Origin: Deltaproteobacteria bacterium | GTDB lineage: Bacteria > Desulfobacterota > Desulfobacteria > Desulfobacterales > UBA5852 | DNA length: 32,048 bases | Reading direction: 5' to 3' | NCBI GenBank assembly: GCA_020444045.1 | Contig: JAHLLS010000039.1 | Coordinates: 1-32,048, forward strand | In this document: in pieces, positions 25,065 to 32,048 of the stretch | Numbering within the stretch: position 1 is the first letter of the stretch | Layout: the number at the start of each line of letters is the position of its first letter | Program-made: the position numbers and the translations under genes | Notes under the pieces: generated by a model | Told to the model about the DNA's origin: nothing | The model's database searches: none | Seen by the model: the letters and a program-made list of their open reading frames with translations, nothing else

Positions 25065-26102
25065 TTACCACTGCGTGGGTTTGGGGTTACGCTGGTCGAA
25101 ACCTTTCTGGTGCCAATAGGGATAGGCGGGCTCGCGGTGGCTGGCCGCGTCGAGTTTGGCGATGTGCGCCTCGTTCAGTTTCCACCCCAGCGCGCCGAGA
25201 TTCTGCTTCAACTGGTCGGCATTGCGCGCGCCTACGACCACATTGCTGACCGTCGGCCGTTGCAAAAGCCAGTTGAGCGCCACTTGCGGGGTGGTTTTGC
25301 CGACCTCGGCCGCCACGTCTTGCAGCGCGTCCACCACCGTGAACAGGTGTTCGTCGTCCACCGGCGGGCCACCCTCGGCGCCACCCTGGGCGATGCGCCC
25401 CTCTTTGGGCGGGTTGTTGCGGGTGATTTTGCCGGTGAGGCGCCCCCAGCCCAGCGGGCTCCACACCATCAGCCCCACGCCCTGGTCGAGTCCCAGCGGC
25501 ATCAGTTCCCATTCGTAATCGCGCCCCACCAGCGAGTAGTAGCCCTGGTAGGCCACGTAGCGTGCCAGCCCGTGTTTTTCAGACGCGGCGAGCGACTTCA
25601 TGAGGTGCCAACCCGAGAAGTTGGAGGCGCCGATGTAGCGCACCTTGCCTGACGCTATGAGGTTATCAAGCGCCGCCAAGGTTTCTTCCACCGGCGTCAG
25701 TGCGTCGAAGCCGTGCATGAAGTAGAGGTCGATATGATCTGTGCCGAGCCGTTTCAAGCTGTCTTCCGCTGCGCGGATGAGGTGGTAGCGCGACGAGCCG
25801 CACTCGTTCGGCCCTTCGCCCATGGAGAAGGTGGCCTTGGTGGAGATGAGCACGTCGTTGCGCCGTTGGCCCACCGCCTTGCCGAGGATTTCTTCCGCCA
25901 GGCCGGTGGAATAAATATCTGCCGTGTCGAAAAAATTCATGCCGTGCTCAAGGCAGATATCCACCAGCTCCGTGGCTTCCTTCACGTCGATGTCACCCCA
26001 TTTCCTGAAAAATTCGCTGTTGCCCCCAAAGGTGCCCGTGCCCAAGCTGAAGGCCGGCACCATCAGGCCCGAGCGTCCGAGTTGGCGATATTCCATGGTC
26101 AT
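25065..26102 (-). CDS. aldo/keto reductase
   Basis: A 345-residue NADPH-dependent oxidoreductase of the AKR superfamily (TIM barrel) that reduces aldehydes or ketones. The catalytic tetrad is visible as D59 and Y64 (FFDTADIY), K89 (ISTKA) and H130 (YFMHGFD). The C-terminal cofactor segment VVGARNADQLKQNL is also typical. It is closest in pattern to the YajO/GSP69-like group. ATG 26102 is selected because GAGAGGGGACC sits just upstream; the frame stays open to 26147 but those residues are unlike AKRs. The gene is monocistronic with a perfect dyad over its promoter. Its high GC content differs from the AT-richer genes that follow. Confidence 0.93.
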   Translation of the reverse strand: MTMEYRQLGRSGLMVPAFSLGTGTFGGNSEFFRKWGDIDVKEATELVDICLEHGMNFFDTADIYSTGLAEEILGKAVGQRRNDVLISTKATFSMGEGPNECGSSRYHLIRAAEDSLKRLGTDHIDLYFMHGFDALTPVEETLAALDNLIASGKVRYIGASNFSGWHLMKSLAASEKHGLARYVAYQGYYSLVGRDYEWELMPLGLDQGVGLMVWSPLGWGRLTGKITRNNPPKEGRIAQGGAEGGPPVDDEHLFTVVDALQDVAAEVGKTTPQVALNWLLQRPTVSNVVVGARNADQLKQNLGALGWKLNEAHIAKLDAASHREPAYPYWHQKGFDQRNPKPTQW

Positions 26103-26133
26103 GGTGGTCCCCTCTCTTTTTGTTATGTAGGGT

Positions 26134-26164
26134 ACATGCGTTTCCATAAACTATAAACGCATGT
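26134..26164 (-). promoter_or_regulatory. 10-bp perfect dyad operator over the AKR promoter
   Basis: ACATGCGTTT (26134-26143) and AAACGCATGT (26155-26164) are perfect inverted repeats separated by 11 bp, 21 bp centre to centre or two helical turns. The spacer holds TATAGT on the minus strand (26155-26150), with TTGCGC 16 bp further upstream as a possible -35. The layout is that of a repressor or activator site for a dimeric regulator. No regulator gene lies nearby. Confidence 0.65.
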
Positions 26165-26275
26165 GCCACGCGCGCAAGGGCCCACCTTCAAGCAAACGGA
26201 TGGATCGGGTCGCACCAGGCCATAAATCGGCTTTCACATCTTTTGTGCGCCATGCTTGCGGAATTTTTATACCGC

Positions 26276-26513
26276 CGATGTCGAGGGCAAAACTGCAGTT
26301 ATAGGGACCATATTTTGGTGGTATTAGGAACAATCACATGTGGAAGCTATTGGTTAGCTTGGTCCGACTTATTTGAACGGTCCTGCCTCCTGTGGTTTCT
26401 TTTGGGCTTTCAAATATACTGAGATGAAGGGCCCACCCAACCAGGGGTCAGGTCTGCTCTTGACTCATTTGATGCAAGGGATTGAACAAGAGTCAAGCAC
26501 AGACCTGACCCCT
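26276..26513. repeat. repeat copy A with REP-like inverted-repeat end
   Basis: This ~238-bp segment matches 27933-28223 in the same orientation: shared blocks include AAAACTGCAGTTATA, ATATTTTGGTGGT, and AGGAACAATCACATGTGGAA (about 26327-26346). The last ~70 bp are an imperfect palindrome: AGGGGTCAGGTCTG at 26443 pairs with CAGACCTGACCCCT ending at 26513, with an inner CTTGACTC/GAGTCAAG pair. It lies immediately 3' of the PLP-enzyme gene and has no coding content that I recognise. Compared with copy B it lacks ~50 bp in the middle. Confidence 0.8.
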
Positions 26514-26533
26514 TTTCCATTTTGAGATGGCCT

Positions 26534-27718
26534 CTAACCAAAAATATCCAGCGCATGCTCCAAATCCGCAATCAAATCTTCTGCATTCTCAATACCGGTC
26601 GAGTAGCGTATCAACCCCTCCGGTATGCCCAGCTTGGCGCGTTCTTCCTGTGTACATTCCACATGGCTGGTGGTCGCAGGTGGTCCGACGATGGTCTCGA
26701 CCGCTCCCAGATTGGCCGCGGCATGGGCAAAGCGCAGTCGGGGTATAAAACGGCTCACCGCCTCAAGCGTATTTTCTTTCAACATAAAACTCATCATGCC
26801 GCCGAAACCGCGCATTTGTCGGCTAGCGATCTGATGGCCGTCATGTGAAGGAAGGCCGGGATAAAAAACGCGCGCGATCGCCGAATGCGATTCCAGATAT
26901 TGGGCGATCCTCAGCGCACTCTCATTTTGTCGCTGAATCCTCAACTCAAGCGTTTTCATGCCACGCAAGAGCAGATAAGCCGACATCGGGTGCAACGTCG
27001 CGCCGTTGATCTCGCGATAGTGGTATACCTGATCGATTAAATCCTTCCTGCCGCAAACAACGCCTCCCAATGCGTCGGCATGACCACCCAGGAATTTGGT
27101 GGCACTATGCAAGACCAGATCCGCTCCCAATTGAATGGGGTTCTGATTGATGGGGGTTGCGAACGTATTGTCGACCACAACGATGGCACCGACAGCCTTG
27201 GCGGCCTTCACCAGCCGCGGGATATCGATCACCTTGGTGGTGGGGTTGGTCGGGCTTTCCAGATACAGCACCTTGCAGCCCTTGGCGACTTCGCTTTCGA
27301 TTTGTTCATGATCGGTCGTATCGCACAATGTTGCGCTTATCCGAAATTTTGGCAGAAATTCGCTGAAGATCACATTGGTCCCGCCATAGGTGTCCTTGAC
27401 CGTGACCACGCGATCTTCAGCCGAGAGTAAGGCAAACAAGGTGCTGCTGATGATACCCATGCCGGTTGCGGCACTGGTGGCCGCTTCGGCATCTTCCAGA
27501 TTGCGGACTTTCTCTTCGAAAACCTGGACGGTTGGATTCGTGTTGCGGCTGTAAATATGGCCTTCTTTGCGCCCCAAGGCGACCTGCAGCCACTCATCCA
27601 GATCCCGATATCCAAAGGACACACTATGGACAACTGGCACCTGGGTGGCACCCTGCATCAAATAGTCTTCCTCGCCTGCCCAAACCGTGCGTGTTCCCAG
27701 CCGTGGATTGTCACTCAT
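26534..27718 (-). CDS. trans-sulfuration PLP enzyme (cystathionine gamma-synthase/lyase family)
   Basis: A 394-residue Cys/Met metabolism PLP-dependent enzyme. The PLP lysine is K208 in LHSATKFLGGH. Cofactor-contacting YSRNTNPT (about 56-63), ATSAATGMGI, DNTFATP and the C-terminal RYSTGIENAEDLI are conserved. Members act as cystathionine gamma-synthase, gamma-lyase, methionine gamma-lyase or O-acylhomoserine sulfhydrylase; sequence alone does not separate these here. AAGGATGG precedes ATG 27718. The gene is flanked on both sides by copies of the same repeat (26276-26513 and 27933-28223), so gene plus repeat may have moved or been duplicated as a block. Confidence 0.93.
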   Translation of the reverse strand: MSDNPRLGTRTVWAGEEDYLMQGATQVPVVHSVSFGYRDLDEWLQVALGRKEGHIYSRNTNPTVQVFEEKVRNLEDAEAATSAATGMGIISSTLFALLSAEDRVVTVKDTYGGTNVIFSEFLPKFRISATLCDTTDHEQIESEVAKGCKVLYLESPTNPTTKVIDIPRLVKAAKAVGAIVVVDNTFATPINQNPIQLGADLVLHSATKFLGGHADALGGVVCGRKDLIDQVYHYREINGATLHPMSAYLLLRGMKTLELRIQRQNESALRIAQYLESHSAIARVFYPGLPSHDGHQIASRQMRGFGGMMSFMLKENTLEAVSRFIPRLRFAHAAANLGAVETIVGPPATTSHVECTQEERAKLGIPEGLIRYSTGIENAEDLIADLEHALDIFG

Positions 27719-27932
27719 AATGTTTTTCCATCCTTTTTACACTTGCATTTGATATTGCGATGTCGCTTGACATAGCCGTTTAACACCCGATCGTCGATTA
27801 AGTTCACCGAGGACCGCCATCTGTCTGCCGGGATGCGCACTATACCGCGTTTGTTCCGTATTGCCCACCTTTTGTCAGGTGCCATACCTCCGCCGATGAG
27901 CGCACGCCATGGTCAGGGATTTCGCGCAATAT

Positions 27933-28223
27933 CGATGTCGAGGTCAAAACTGCAGTTATAAGGGCAATATTTTGGTGGTCTTAGGAACAATCACATGTGG
28001 AAGCTATTGGTTGGCTTGGCATGGCCCGTTTGGATCGTATCATTTATGATCGCTGACAGTTGGACTTGGTCCGACTTGTTTGAACGGCCCTGTCGCCTGT
28101 GGTTTTTTTTCGGCTTTCAAATATAGTGAGATGAAGGCCGTCCCGCCCACCAGGGGTCAGGTCTGTGCTTGATTCTTGTTCAGTCCTTTATATCTCAAAT
28201 GAGCCAAGAGCGGACCTGACCCT
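27933..28223. repeat. repeat copy B with REP-like inverted-repeat end
   Basis: A ~290-bp segment related to 26276-26513 in direct orientation, with ~50 extra bp in the middle. It ends in AGGGGTCAGGTC (28152-28163) facing GACCTGACCCT (28213-28223), the same palindrome as copy A. It ends 5 bp before the stop of the nuclease-like gene. The rest of this gene-free stretch (27719-27932) shows only a short dyad ATGTC/GACAT at 27760-27773 upstream of the PLP-enzyme gene and nothing else I recognise. Confidence 0.8.
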
Positions 28224-28227
28224 TTCT

Positions 28228-29691
28228 TTATGCCTTCGATCCAGAAGGTTTATTTTCAGCTCGGCCATCTATTAAGATGATATCGGGATGATCGTGCAAT
28301 CCGAGGTCGTTGAATATTTTAATAATTTTTTCTAGTTCGCTATCGGTAAAATACAAGATTACTTTCAATCCGCGTGCCGCGTCGCTGGCCTTTTGGTAAA
28401 TTTCGACCTGTTTTTCGAGGTTGCGGCGCAGATGTGTGTTCTTCGCAAGTTTGAATTCCACTAAGGTTTTATCGTAGCGACCTCTGGATATTTTGAAGTC
28501 CACAGGTCCGCGCCCATCATTGACCTTTCTGCTCACATCTGATGGAGTAGCACACCAAGTCAGACGGAAAAGGATTTGCAGATCATTCTCTCTACGAATC
28601 GGTTCGCCGTCAACGAAAAACAGTCGATGTCCACCCTTATTTTCGATAACATCCTTCAAAAATAATACCCGTTCCCTTGTCTCTGCCAGTGTGTCATCTT
28701 CAGTAACTGAATAGAAGGCGGTCTCCCGATTCAGGCTATCAACAAATTCCCTGAGCTTTTTAATAAAAAGTAGCTCGACCTGTTTTACACGGGATTCACT
28801 GACGGAGACAGCTTCATCACCGGTATCCTCTTTGTGCCGAATATAGAAATCGATCAGTTCGGGAAATCTACTGACCACTGATGATACAGCTGTTCTATAG
28901 TCTTTATTGCTATAGTCTTCTTCAGGAAGGGATTTTGCAAAATATTGGTTTACCTGTGTCCGCAGTTCCAGGTTTGGTATTGAATCGGCAACGTCATCGA
29001 AAGTCCGAACGATATCCGTTTTGTTAATCCAGGTGTCGTCCTTAGTCAGGATGTCCTTTGGTGTTAATATGATGTAATCGCCATCGTGCCATGGGAGTTC
29101 GAAACGGCCCCTTTCCCAGTTATAGGTTTCATAATTAAAACGAACCTTGTTGATAGCGACAACGCGGCGCTGATCGGGGCGTAAATGTGCGAATGCGAAT
29201 TTCTGCGTATAGTTCAGCAGGTAGTCCTTAATCAAATTGGTCGTAAAGTCGCTGATATTGTCACGACCAACGCCATCTTTTATCAAGCAAAGTTTTTCCA
29301 GGTGGCTGCCGTTTGTGACCTGCTCCTCGCCGAAATCCGAAAACACGGTATGAAGATTAATGTGAAGAGCACGTGCAAACTTGATCCCGAGGCCGGAGCC
29401 ACTATTACCGACCAAACTGTATCCGAGCCAATTTTGTTTTACCTCTGAAAACATGAACCAGCTTCGGAGAAGCCCTTCGTGAATTCTGCCGTTTTCAGAG
29501 CAAGCCTTCAAAAAACGCAGATATTTTATCATCTGGTCATGAAGTTCTTGGTATTCGGGTTTTGCGGAATTAAAGAGAAGAAAGGGATCAATAAAGAGAG
29601 GAAGATCGTTGATTAATGATACATTGAAAGCGCCGTAGTTTTCAAGGTCATCTTCGGATATGCCGAAGACGTCCGAAAAATAGATATCCAT
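28228..29691 (-). CDS. unrecognised 487-aa protein with C-terminal PD-(D/E)XK-like nuclease motif
   Basis: The N-terminal ~370 residues match no family I can name; they start with a conserved-looking block (FGISEDDLENYGAFN, LFIDPFLLFNS). The C-terminal ~100 residues show the spacing of PD-(D/E)XK nucleases: D398 in GPVDFK, then E412xK414 in LVEFKLAKN after a beta-strand, then Q428xxxY432, as in several restriction- and Cas4/RecB-type nucleases, followed by a strand KVILYF. So a DNA-cleaving role is likely but unproven. No signal peptide or membrane segment. Codon use is AT-richer than the housekeeping genes. ATG 29691 follows the DUF2188 stop by 12 nt, so both sit on one transcript. Confidence 0.7.
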   Translation of the reverse strand: MDIYFSDVFGISEDDLENYGAFNVSLINDLPLFIDPFLLFNSAKPEYQELHDQMIKYLRFLKACSENGRIHEGLLRSWFMFSEVKQNWLGYSLVGNSGSGLGIKFARALHINLHTVFSDFGEEQVTNGSHLEKLCLIKDGVGRDNISDFTTNLIKDYLLNYTQKFAFAHLRPDQRRVVAINKVRFNYETYNWERGRFELPWHDGDYIILTPKDILTKDDTWINKTDIVRTFDDVADSIPNLELRTQVNQYFAKSLPEEDYSNKDYRTAVSSVVSRFPELIDFYIRHKEDTGDEAVSVSESRVKQVELLFIKKLREFVDSLNRETAFYSVTEDDTLAETRERVLFLKDVIENKGGHRLFFVDGEPIRRENDLQILFRLTWCATPSDVSRKVNDGRGPVDFKISRGRYDKTLVEFKLAKNTHLRRNLEKQVEIYQKASDAARGLKVILYFTDSELEKIIKIFNDLGLHDHPDIILIDGRAENKPSGSKA

Positions 29692-29703
29692 GATGTAGGC
29701 TAA

Positions 29704-29938
29704 TTATCCTTTCGGGGGATGAGGACCCTGTCCGTATGTGTGCTCGGTCTGGATCTTCCCGTCGCCTTTGTGAATCTTGATCTGTCCGAGCAGCCGGGAC
29801 TTGGCCAGTTCCTTTCCACGGCTCACTGCGTCGGTCTTCTTGTCGAAGTGTCCGGACGTCCTGTTGCCGCCTTCTTTATTGGACACCCCATCCGCCGTCT
29901 GGATTCGGGGTCACGTGTTTCACTTTTTGATTTACCAT
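29704..29938 (-). pseudogene. DUF2188 gene broken by a one-base frameshift
   Basis: ATG 29938, preceded by AAGG 7 nt upstream, opens a frame reading MVNQKVKHVTPNPDGGW before TAA at 29878-29876. The next frame then continues KEGGNRTSGHFDKK... to a stop at 29704, ending HTYGQGPHPPKG. Joined, the two make a 77-residue DUF2188 protein (PDGGWxV at the start, HFDKKTDAVSRGKELAK, GKIQTEHTYG at the end), the usual length. Omitting one base near 29878 (T on the minus strand) restores the frame as VQKEGG. A 60-residue product from GTG 29886 is possible but lacks the N-terminal strand. It may be a true lesion, a sequencing error or programmed frameshifting. DUF2188 proteins are small and uncharacterised. 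Confidence 0.8.
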
Positions 29939-29959
29939 AACAGACCTTTTTTATTCTAT

Positions 29960-30022
29960 TTATCCGACTTGTCCTTTGAAAACAAAATATGGAGTAGAGT
30001 CAATCCGTTTCCAGAATTGCAT
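29960..30022 (-). CDS. 20-codon ORF with strong Shine-Dalgarno
   Basis: ATG 30022 is preceded by AGGAGA (30034-30029) at 6-nt spacing, the best ribosome-binding site in the whole 28-32 kb block. The frame MQFWKRIDSTPYF... ends at TAA 29962-29960, 21 nt before the DUF2188 start. The peptide is amphipathic and aromatic-rich and unknown to me. It could be a real small protein, a leader peptide coupling translation into DUF2188, or a remnant of a longer gene. The rest of the spacer (30023-30130) contains a 25-codon continuation in the kinase frame after the kinase stop. Confidence 0.45.
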   Translation of the reverse strand: MQFWKRIDSTPYFVFKGQVG

Positions 30023-30130
30023 AAGATGTCTCCTATGTAGCCTGTTGGTATTTTAAAATTTCCACCTGCGGTGGCGGATCTTGCCGGCCATCTCATCCAC
30101 AGGACCGACAATGGCGTGTTCAGGTTCAAG

Positions 30131-31228
30131 TTATATTCTCGACTCTACAGCTAAAATTTGATTACCTAAACCGGTGGCGGGAAAGGAATTGTCAATCCGC
30201 CAATCAGCTGTTTTCCGCTTCTGCACGATGTAATCCCCATCGGTTGTTTCACAGAGCCGAAAGCTAGTATTTCCTTCTAAAATTATACGGCCGTCTATCA
30301 CACACCAATTTGGCACGCATGCTTTCAAGGAATGGAGCTTGGCCATAAACGCCGATTCGGATCCAAATCTGTCAGTGGGATCTGTGCGCGTTGCTTTCGA
30401 TATCGATCTTTTTAGGAGAGATGGGACCCATGGCGGCAGTGATGAAAGATTGAGTAGTTTACCTCTCGTTATCTTGTTCTTGATGACCTCATCGATGAAT
30501 ATGCTCTTATCAATCGGGTCGTTTATTTCATTATACTTTTTCCGCGTCTGTCGGTTTAGCCAGGCAGTTGGTTCATATGGAAGGTACCCGCCGAGCAGCT
30601 GATAGAGGATAATTCCGGATTGAAAAATATCTCCAGGATATCCATAGTCGCCGGTCTGGATGGATTCCGGTGGCCTGTATAATATGGAGTGCCCAGATCC
30701 TGGTACTGAATTGCGGCCTTCAGGTACTTTTTTCACCGAACCAAAATCACCGATTACGGCTCGATTGTCGTCTGTGAGGAATATATTCTGCGGCTTCAGA
30801 TCACGGTGCAATAAAGATGCGCCGTGGAGGTGGCTCAGTCCATTAAGGATCTGCGACAAAATATTCAGACCGTCACATATACCGATTGGCCCATTTGAAA
30901 GAATCCCGTCCAAATCACCATTTGGGCAATATTCTGTGATAAAAAACGCCCAATCACTCCCGATCATCTCTGCGTGATAGATGTCGATGACGTTTTCAGA
31001 CTTGATTTCTGATAGCTGTTTCGGCTCGGCATGGTAGGCCCTGTCACCGCCCCAATAGTAGTATTTGACAGCCACTTTCTTATCTAAGATCTTATTGTGC
31101 CCGAAGAACAGATGACCGTTTGCGCCTTTGGTGGATCGCTTGCTGAATGAGACGTTATTTGACAGCTGCCGGAGCGACTCTTTGATTTCGTCCGGTACAT
31201 TAAGTGAGTCAATTTTGAATTTAGGCAT
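30131..31228 (-). CDS. Ser/Thr protein kinase
   Basis: A 365-residue Hanks-type kinase, apparently cytosolic since no membrane helix is seen. The catalytic elements are intact: VAVK with K55, catalytic loop HRDLKPQN (141-148), DFG 161-163, RPPES (185-189) in place of APE, and D200 of helix F. The glycine-rich loop (STKGANGHLFFG) is shortened. A ~50-residue C-terminal beta-rich tail (about 315-365) lies beyond the kinase fold. ATG 31228 is preferred, with GAGG 8 nt upstream; the TTG at 31234 would add two residues. It overlaps the DUF3010 gene by 8 nt, so they are translationally coupled. The target may be a neighbour in the operon. No cognate phosphatase is seen in the window. Confidence 0.92.
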   Translation of the reverse strand: MPKFKIDSLNVPDEIKESLRQLSNNVSFSKRSTKGANGHLFFGHNKILDKKVAVKYYYWGGDRAYHAEPKQLSEIKSENVIDIYHAEMIGSDWAFFITEYCPNGDLDGILSNGPIGICDGLNILSQILNGLSHLHGASLLHRDLKPQNIFLTDDNRAVIGDFGSVKKVPEGRNSVPGSGHSILYRPPESIQTGDYGYPGDIFQSGIILYQLLGGYLPYEPTAWLNRQTRKKYNEINDPIDKSIFIDEVIKNKITRGKLLNLSSLPPWVPSLLKRSISKATRTDPTDRFGSESAFMAKLHSLKACVPNWCVIDGRIILEGNTSFRLCETTDGDYIVQKRKTADWRIDNSFPATGLGNQILAVESRI

Positions 31229-31658
31229 TTTCAATCCTCAAGAAAGCATAGGCTGTTTCATATGCCTCAGTTTGGTACTTGTATATTTTGGCCTTCGGGG
31301 GAGGATCTTTTCGGAGCTTGGCGGCTATCGTGTTTGGAGGGATCAGCACCACCTCCGCATCTTTGCTCAACTGGATCAGACCCTCCATCTTGAAGGTGAG
31401 CGGTCCGCTTGCATATTTCCCCTTAGCTTTTGGGCTTCTCCTCTTGATCCCAATCTTCTGAACGTTATGGTTCCTTATGAATGAATGGAACGAGTCGTAG
31501 AAGGAAATGACATCCGGGGCTGACTCAGAATCGTTGATCTCCAGTTTGGTAATGCCTGTATCGACGACATTGAAGTCGTCGGCTGTCCCAGCCAGCACTA
31601 CAATATTAGCGGTCGACCCGCCTAATTCAATCCCACATACTATCAAGATGGTCTCCAT
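31221..31658 (-). CDS. DUF3010 family protein
   Basis: A 145-residue protein matching DUF3010: start IVCGIELGGSTANIVVL, middle IGIKRRSPKAKGKYASGPLTFKMEGLIQL, end YKYQTEAYETAYAFLRIE. The opening Gly-rich strand with Glu and later conserved acidic residues recall RNase H/RuvC-like folds, an inference on my part. Function is unknown. It lies 18 nt after the stop of the edge gene and overlaps the kinase by 8 nt, so all are on one minus-strand transcript. Confidence 0.8.
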   Translation of the reverse strand: METILIVCGIELGGSTANIVVLAGTADDFNVVDTGITKLEINDSESAPDVISFYDSFHSFIRNHNVQKIGIKRRSPKAKGKYASGPLTFKMEGLIQLSKDAEVVLIPPNTIAAKLRKDPPPKAKIYKYQTEAYETAYAFLRIENA

Positions 31659-31676
31659 ATATTTCGGGTTTCGGTC

Positions 31677-32048
31677 CTATCCATGCGGTTTCCAACTGTG
31701 CCTTTGGCGCTCGTAATAGCCCCACCATTCGGACGGGTAGAGACAGAAAAGATCGATGGCTCCGTAAGCCTCTATACATGTGTAGTCAGCTATCCAGATC
31801 TCGTCGAAGCCGTATGATTCGAAGTCGTGTTTCAGGCTATCATCCAGGAGGTACAAGCTTGGTATCGGGCAGTCGACGAATTGCAGCACCAGGATCGTGT
31901 TGTCCGGGAGATCCCAATCAGGTTGGCGGAGCTTCTTTTCCTTCTTTTCGATCATGCGGTGCAGCATCTCAAGGGCTTTTTCGCCGTCCATGAAATCTAT
32001 TCTGTCGAGGATATAGTCTGCCTGGGCGTCTCTCGGGTCCCTCATCAC
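31677..32048 (-). CDS. unrecognised protein, cut by the right window edge (C-terminal part)
   Basis: At least 123 codons of a minus-strand gene open to the edge; GTG/ATG codons lie at the edge itself (32048, 32045), so the true start may be here or outside. The visible part begins with an acidic/Lys helix (ILDRIDFMDGEKALEML) and then a beta-rich half (TILVLQFVD, SLYLLDD, EIWIADYT, AIDLFCLYP) rich in aromatic residues. I do not recognise the family. It is the first visible gene of the DUF3010-kinase-DUF2188-nuclease train. Confidence 0.65.
   Translation of the reverse strand: MMRDPRDAQADYILDRIDFMDGEKALEMLHRMIEKKEKKLRQPDWDLPDNTILVLQFVDCPIPSLYLLDDSLKHDFESYGFDEIWIADYTCIEAYGAIDLFCLYPSEWWGYYERQRHSWKPHG

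Noticed and set aside
26151..26333. A 60-codon minus-strand frame running into repeat copy A
   Set aside because: The corresponding frame in copy B diverges after about 20 codons, there is no ribosome site, and the segment is explained as a repeat.
26276..28223. The repeat pair as terminal repeats of an insertion sequence or composite transposon
   Set aside because: No transposase lies between or inside the copies, the copies are direct, diverged and differ in length, and no target-site duplication could be seen.

Overview
The window looks like chromosome of a moderately GC-rich anaerobic Gram-negative bacterium, most likely a sulfate-reducer-type deltaproteobacterium (Desulfobacterota, Desulfobacteraceae/Desulfosarcina-like). 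This is an inference from gene content: a DUF3786 protein, a NifA-like GAF/sigma-54 activator, a phasin-like plus UbiB/ABC1 kinase pair, a double-length UvrA, and FtsEX followed by an EnvC-like protein and a CtpA-type protease. No rRNA, tRNA, CRISPR array or recognisable transposase gene was seen.

Positions 1-8700 hold housekeeping genes, nearly all on the + strand: the 3' tip of an unknown gene, a phasin-like coiled-coil protein, an ABC1/UbiB kinase-like membrane protein, a NifA-like activator, uppP, an MFS exporter, dnaJ and queD. pyrE follows on the - strand. Positions 8700-16300 are a cell-envelope and division cluster on the + strand: ftsE, ftsX, an envC-like gene with a degenerate LytM domain, a ctpA-like protease, a divergent polysaccharide deacetylase, and finally a ThDP-dependent enzyme. 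The pyrE/ftsE intergenic region contains a 12-bp perfect inverted repeat with a good + strand promoter on one side and a U-tract for the - strand.

Positions 16300-25000 hold a - strand pair (J-domain protein and Cys-rich protein), a 1787-residue tandem UvrA on the + strand, and small - strand genes (DUF3786, a zinc-ribbon/winged-helix-like protein, a DUF2007-like protein). From 25065 the region turns accessory: a lone aldo/keto reductase with a perfect 10-bp dyad over its promoter, then a trans-sulfuration PLP enzyme flanked by two copies of a diverged ~240-290 bp repeat that ends in a REP-like inverted repeat.

Positions 28228-32048 are visibly AT-richer and form a - strand gene train: an unrecognised protein cut by the window edge, a DUF3010 protein, a Ser/Thr kinase with intact catalytic motifs, a 20-codon ORF with a strong Shine-Dalgarno, a DUF2188 gene broken by one extra base, and a 487-residue protein with a PD-(D/E)XK-like nuclease signature. 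This kinase/nuclease train is the best candidate here for an undescribed (possibly defence-type) system. The double UvrA with a damage-sensing insertion domain apparently in only one half is the best candidate for unusual protein architecture.
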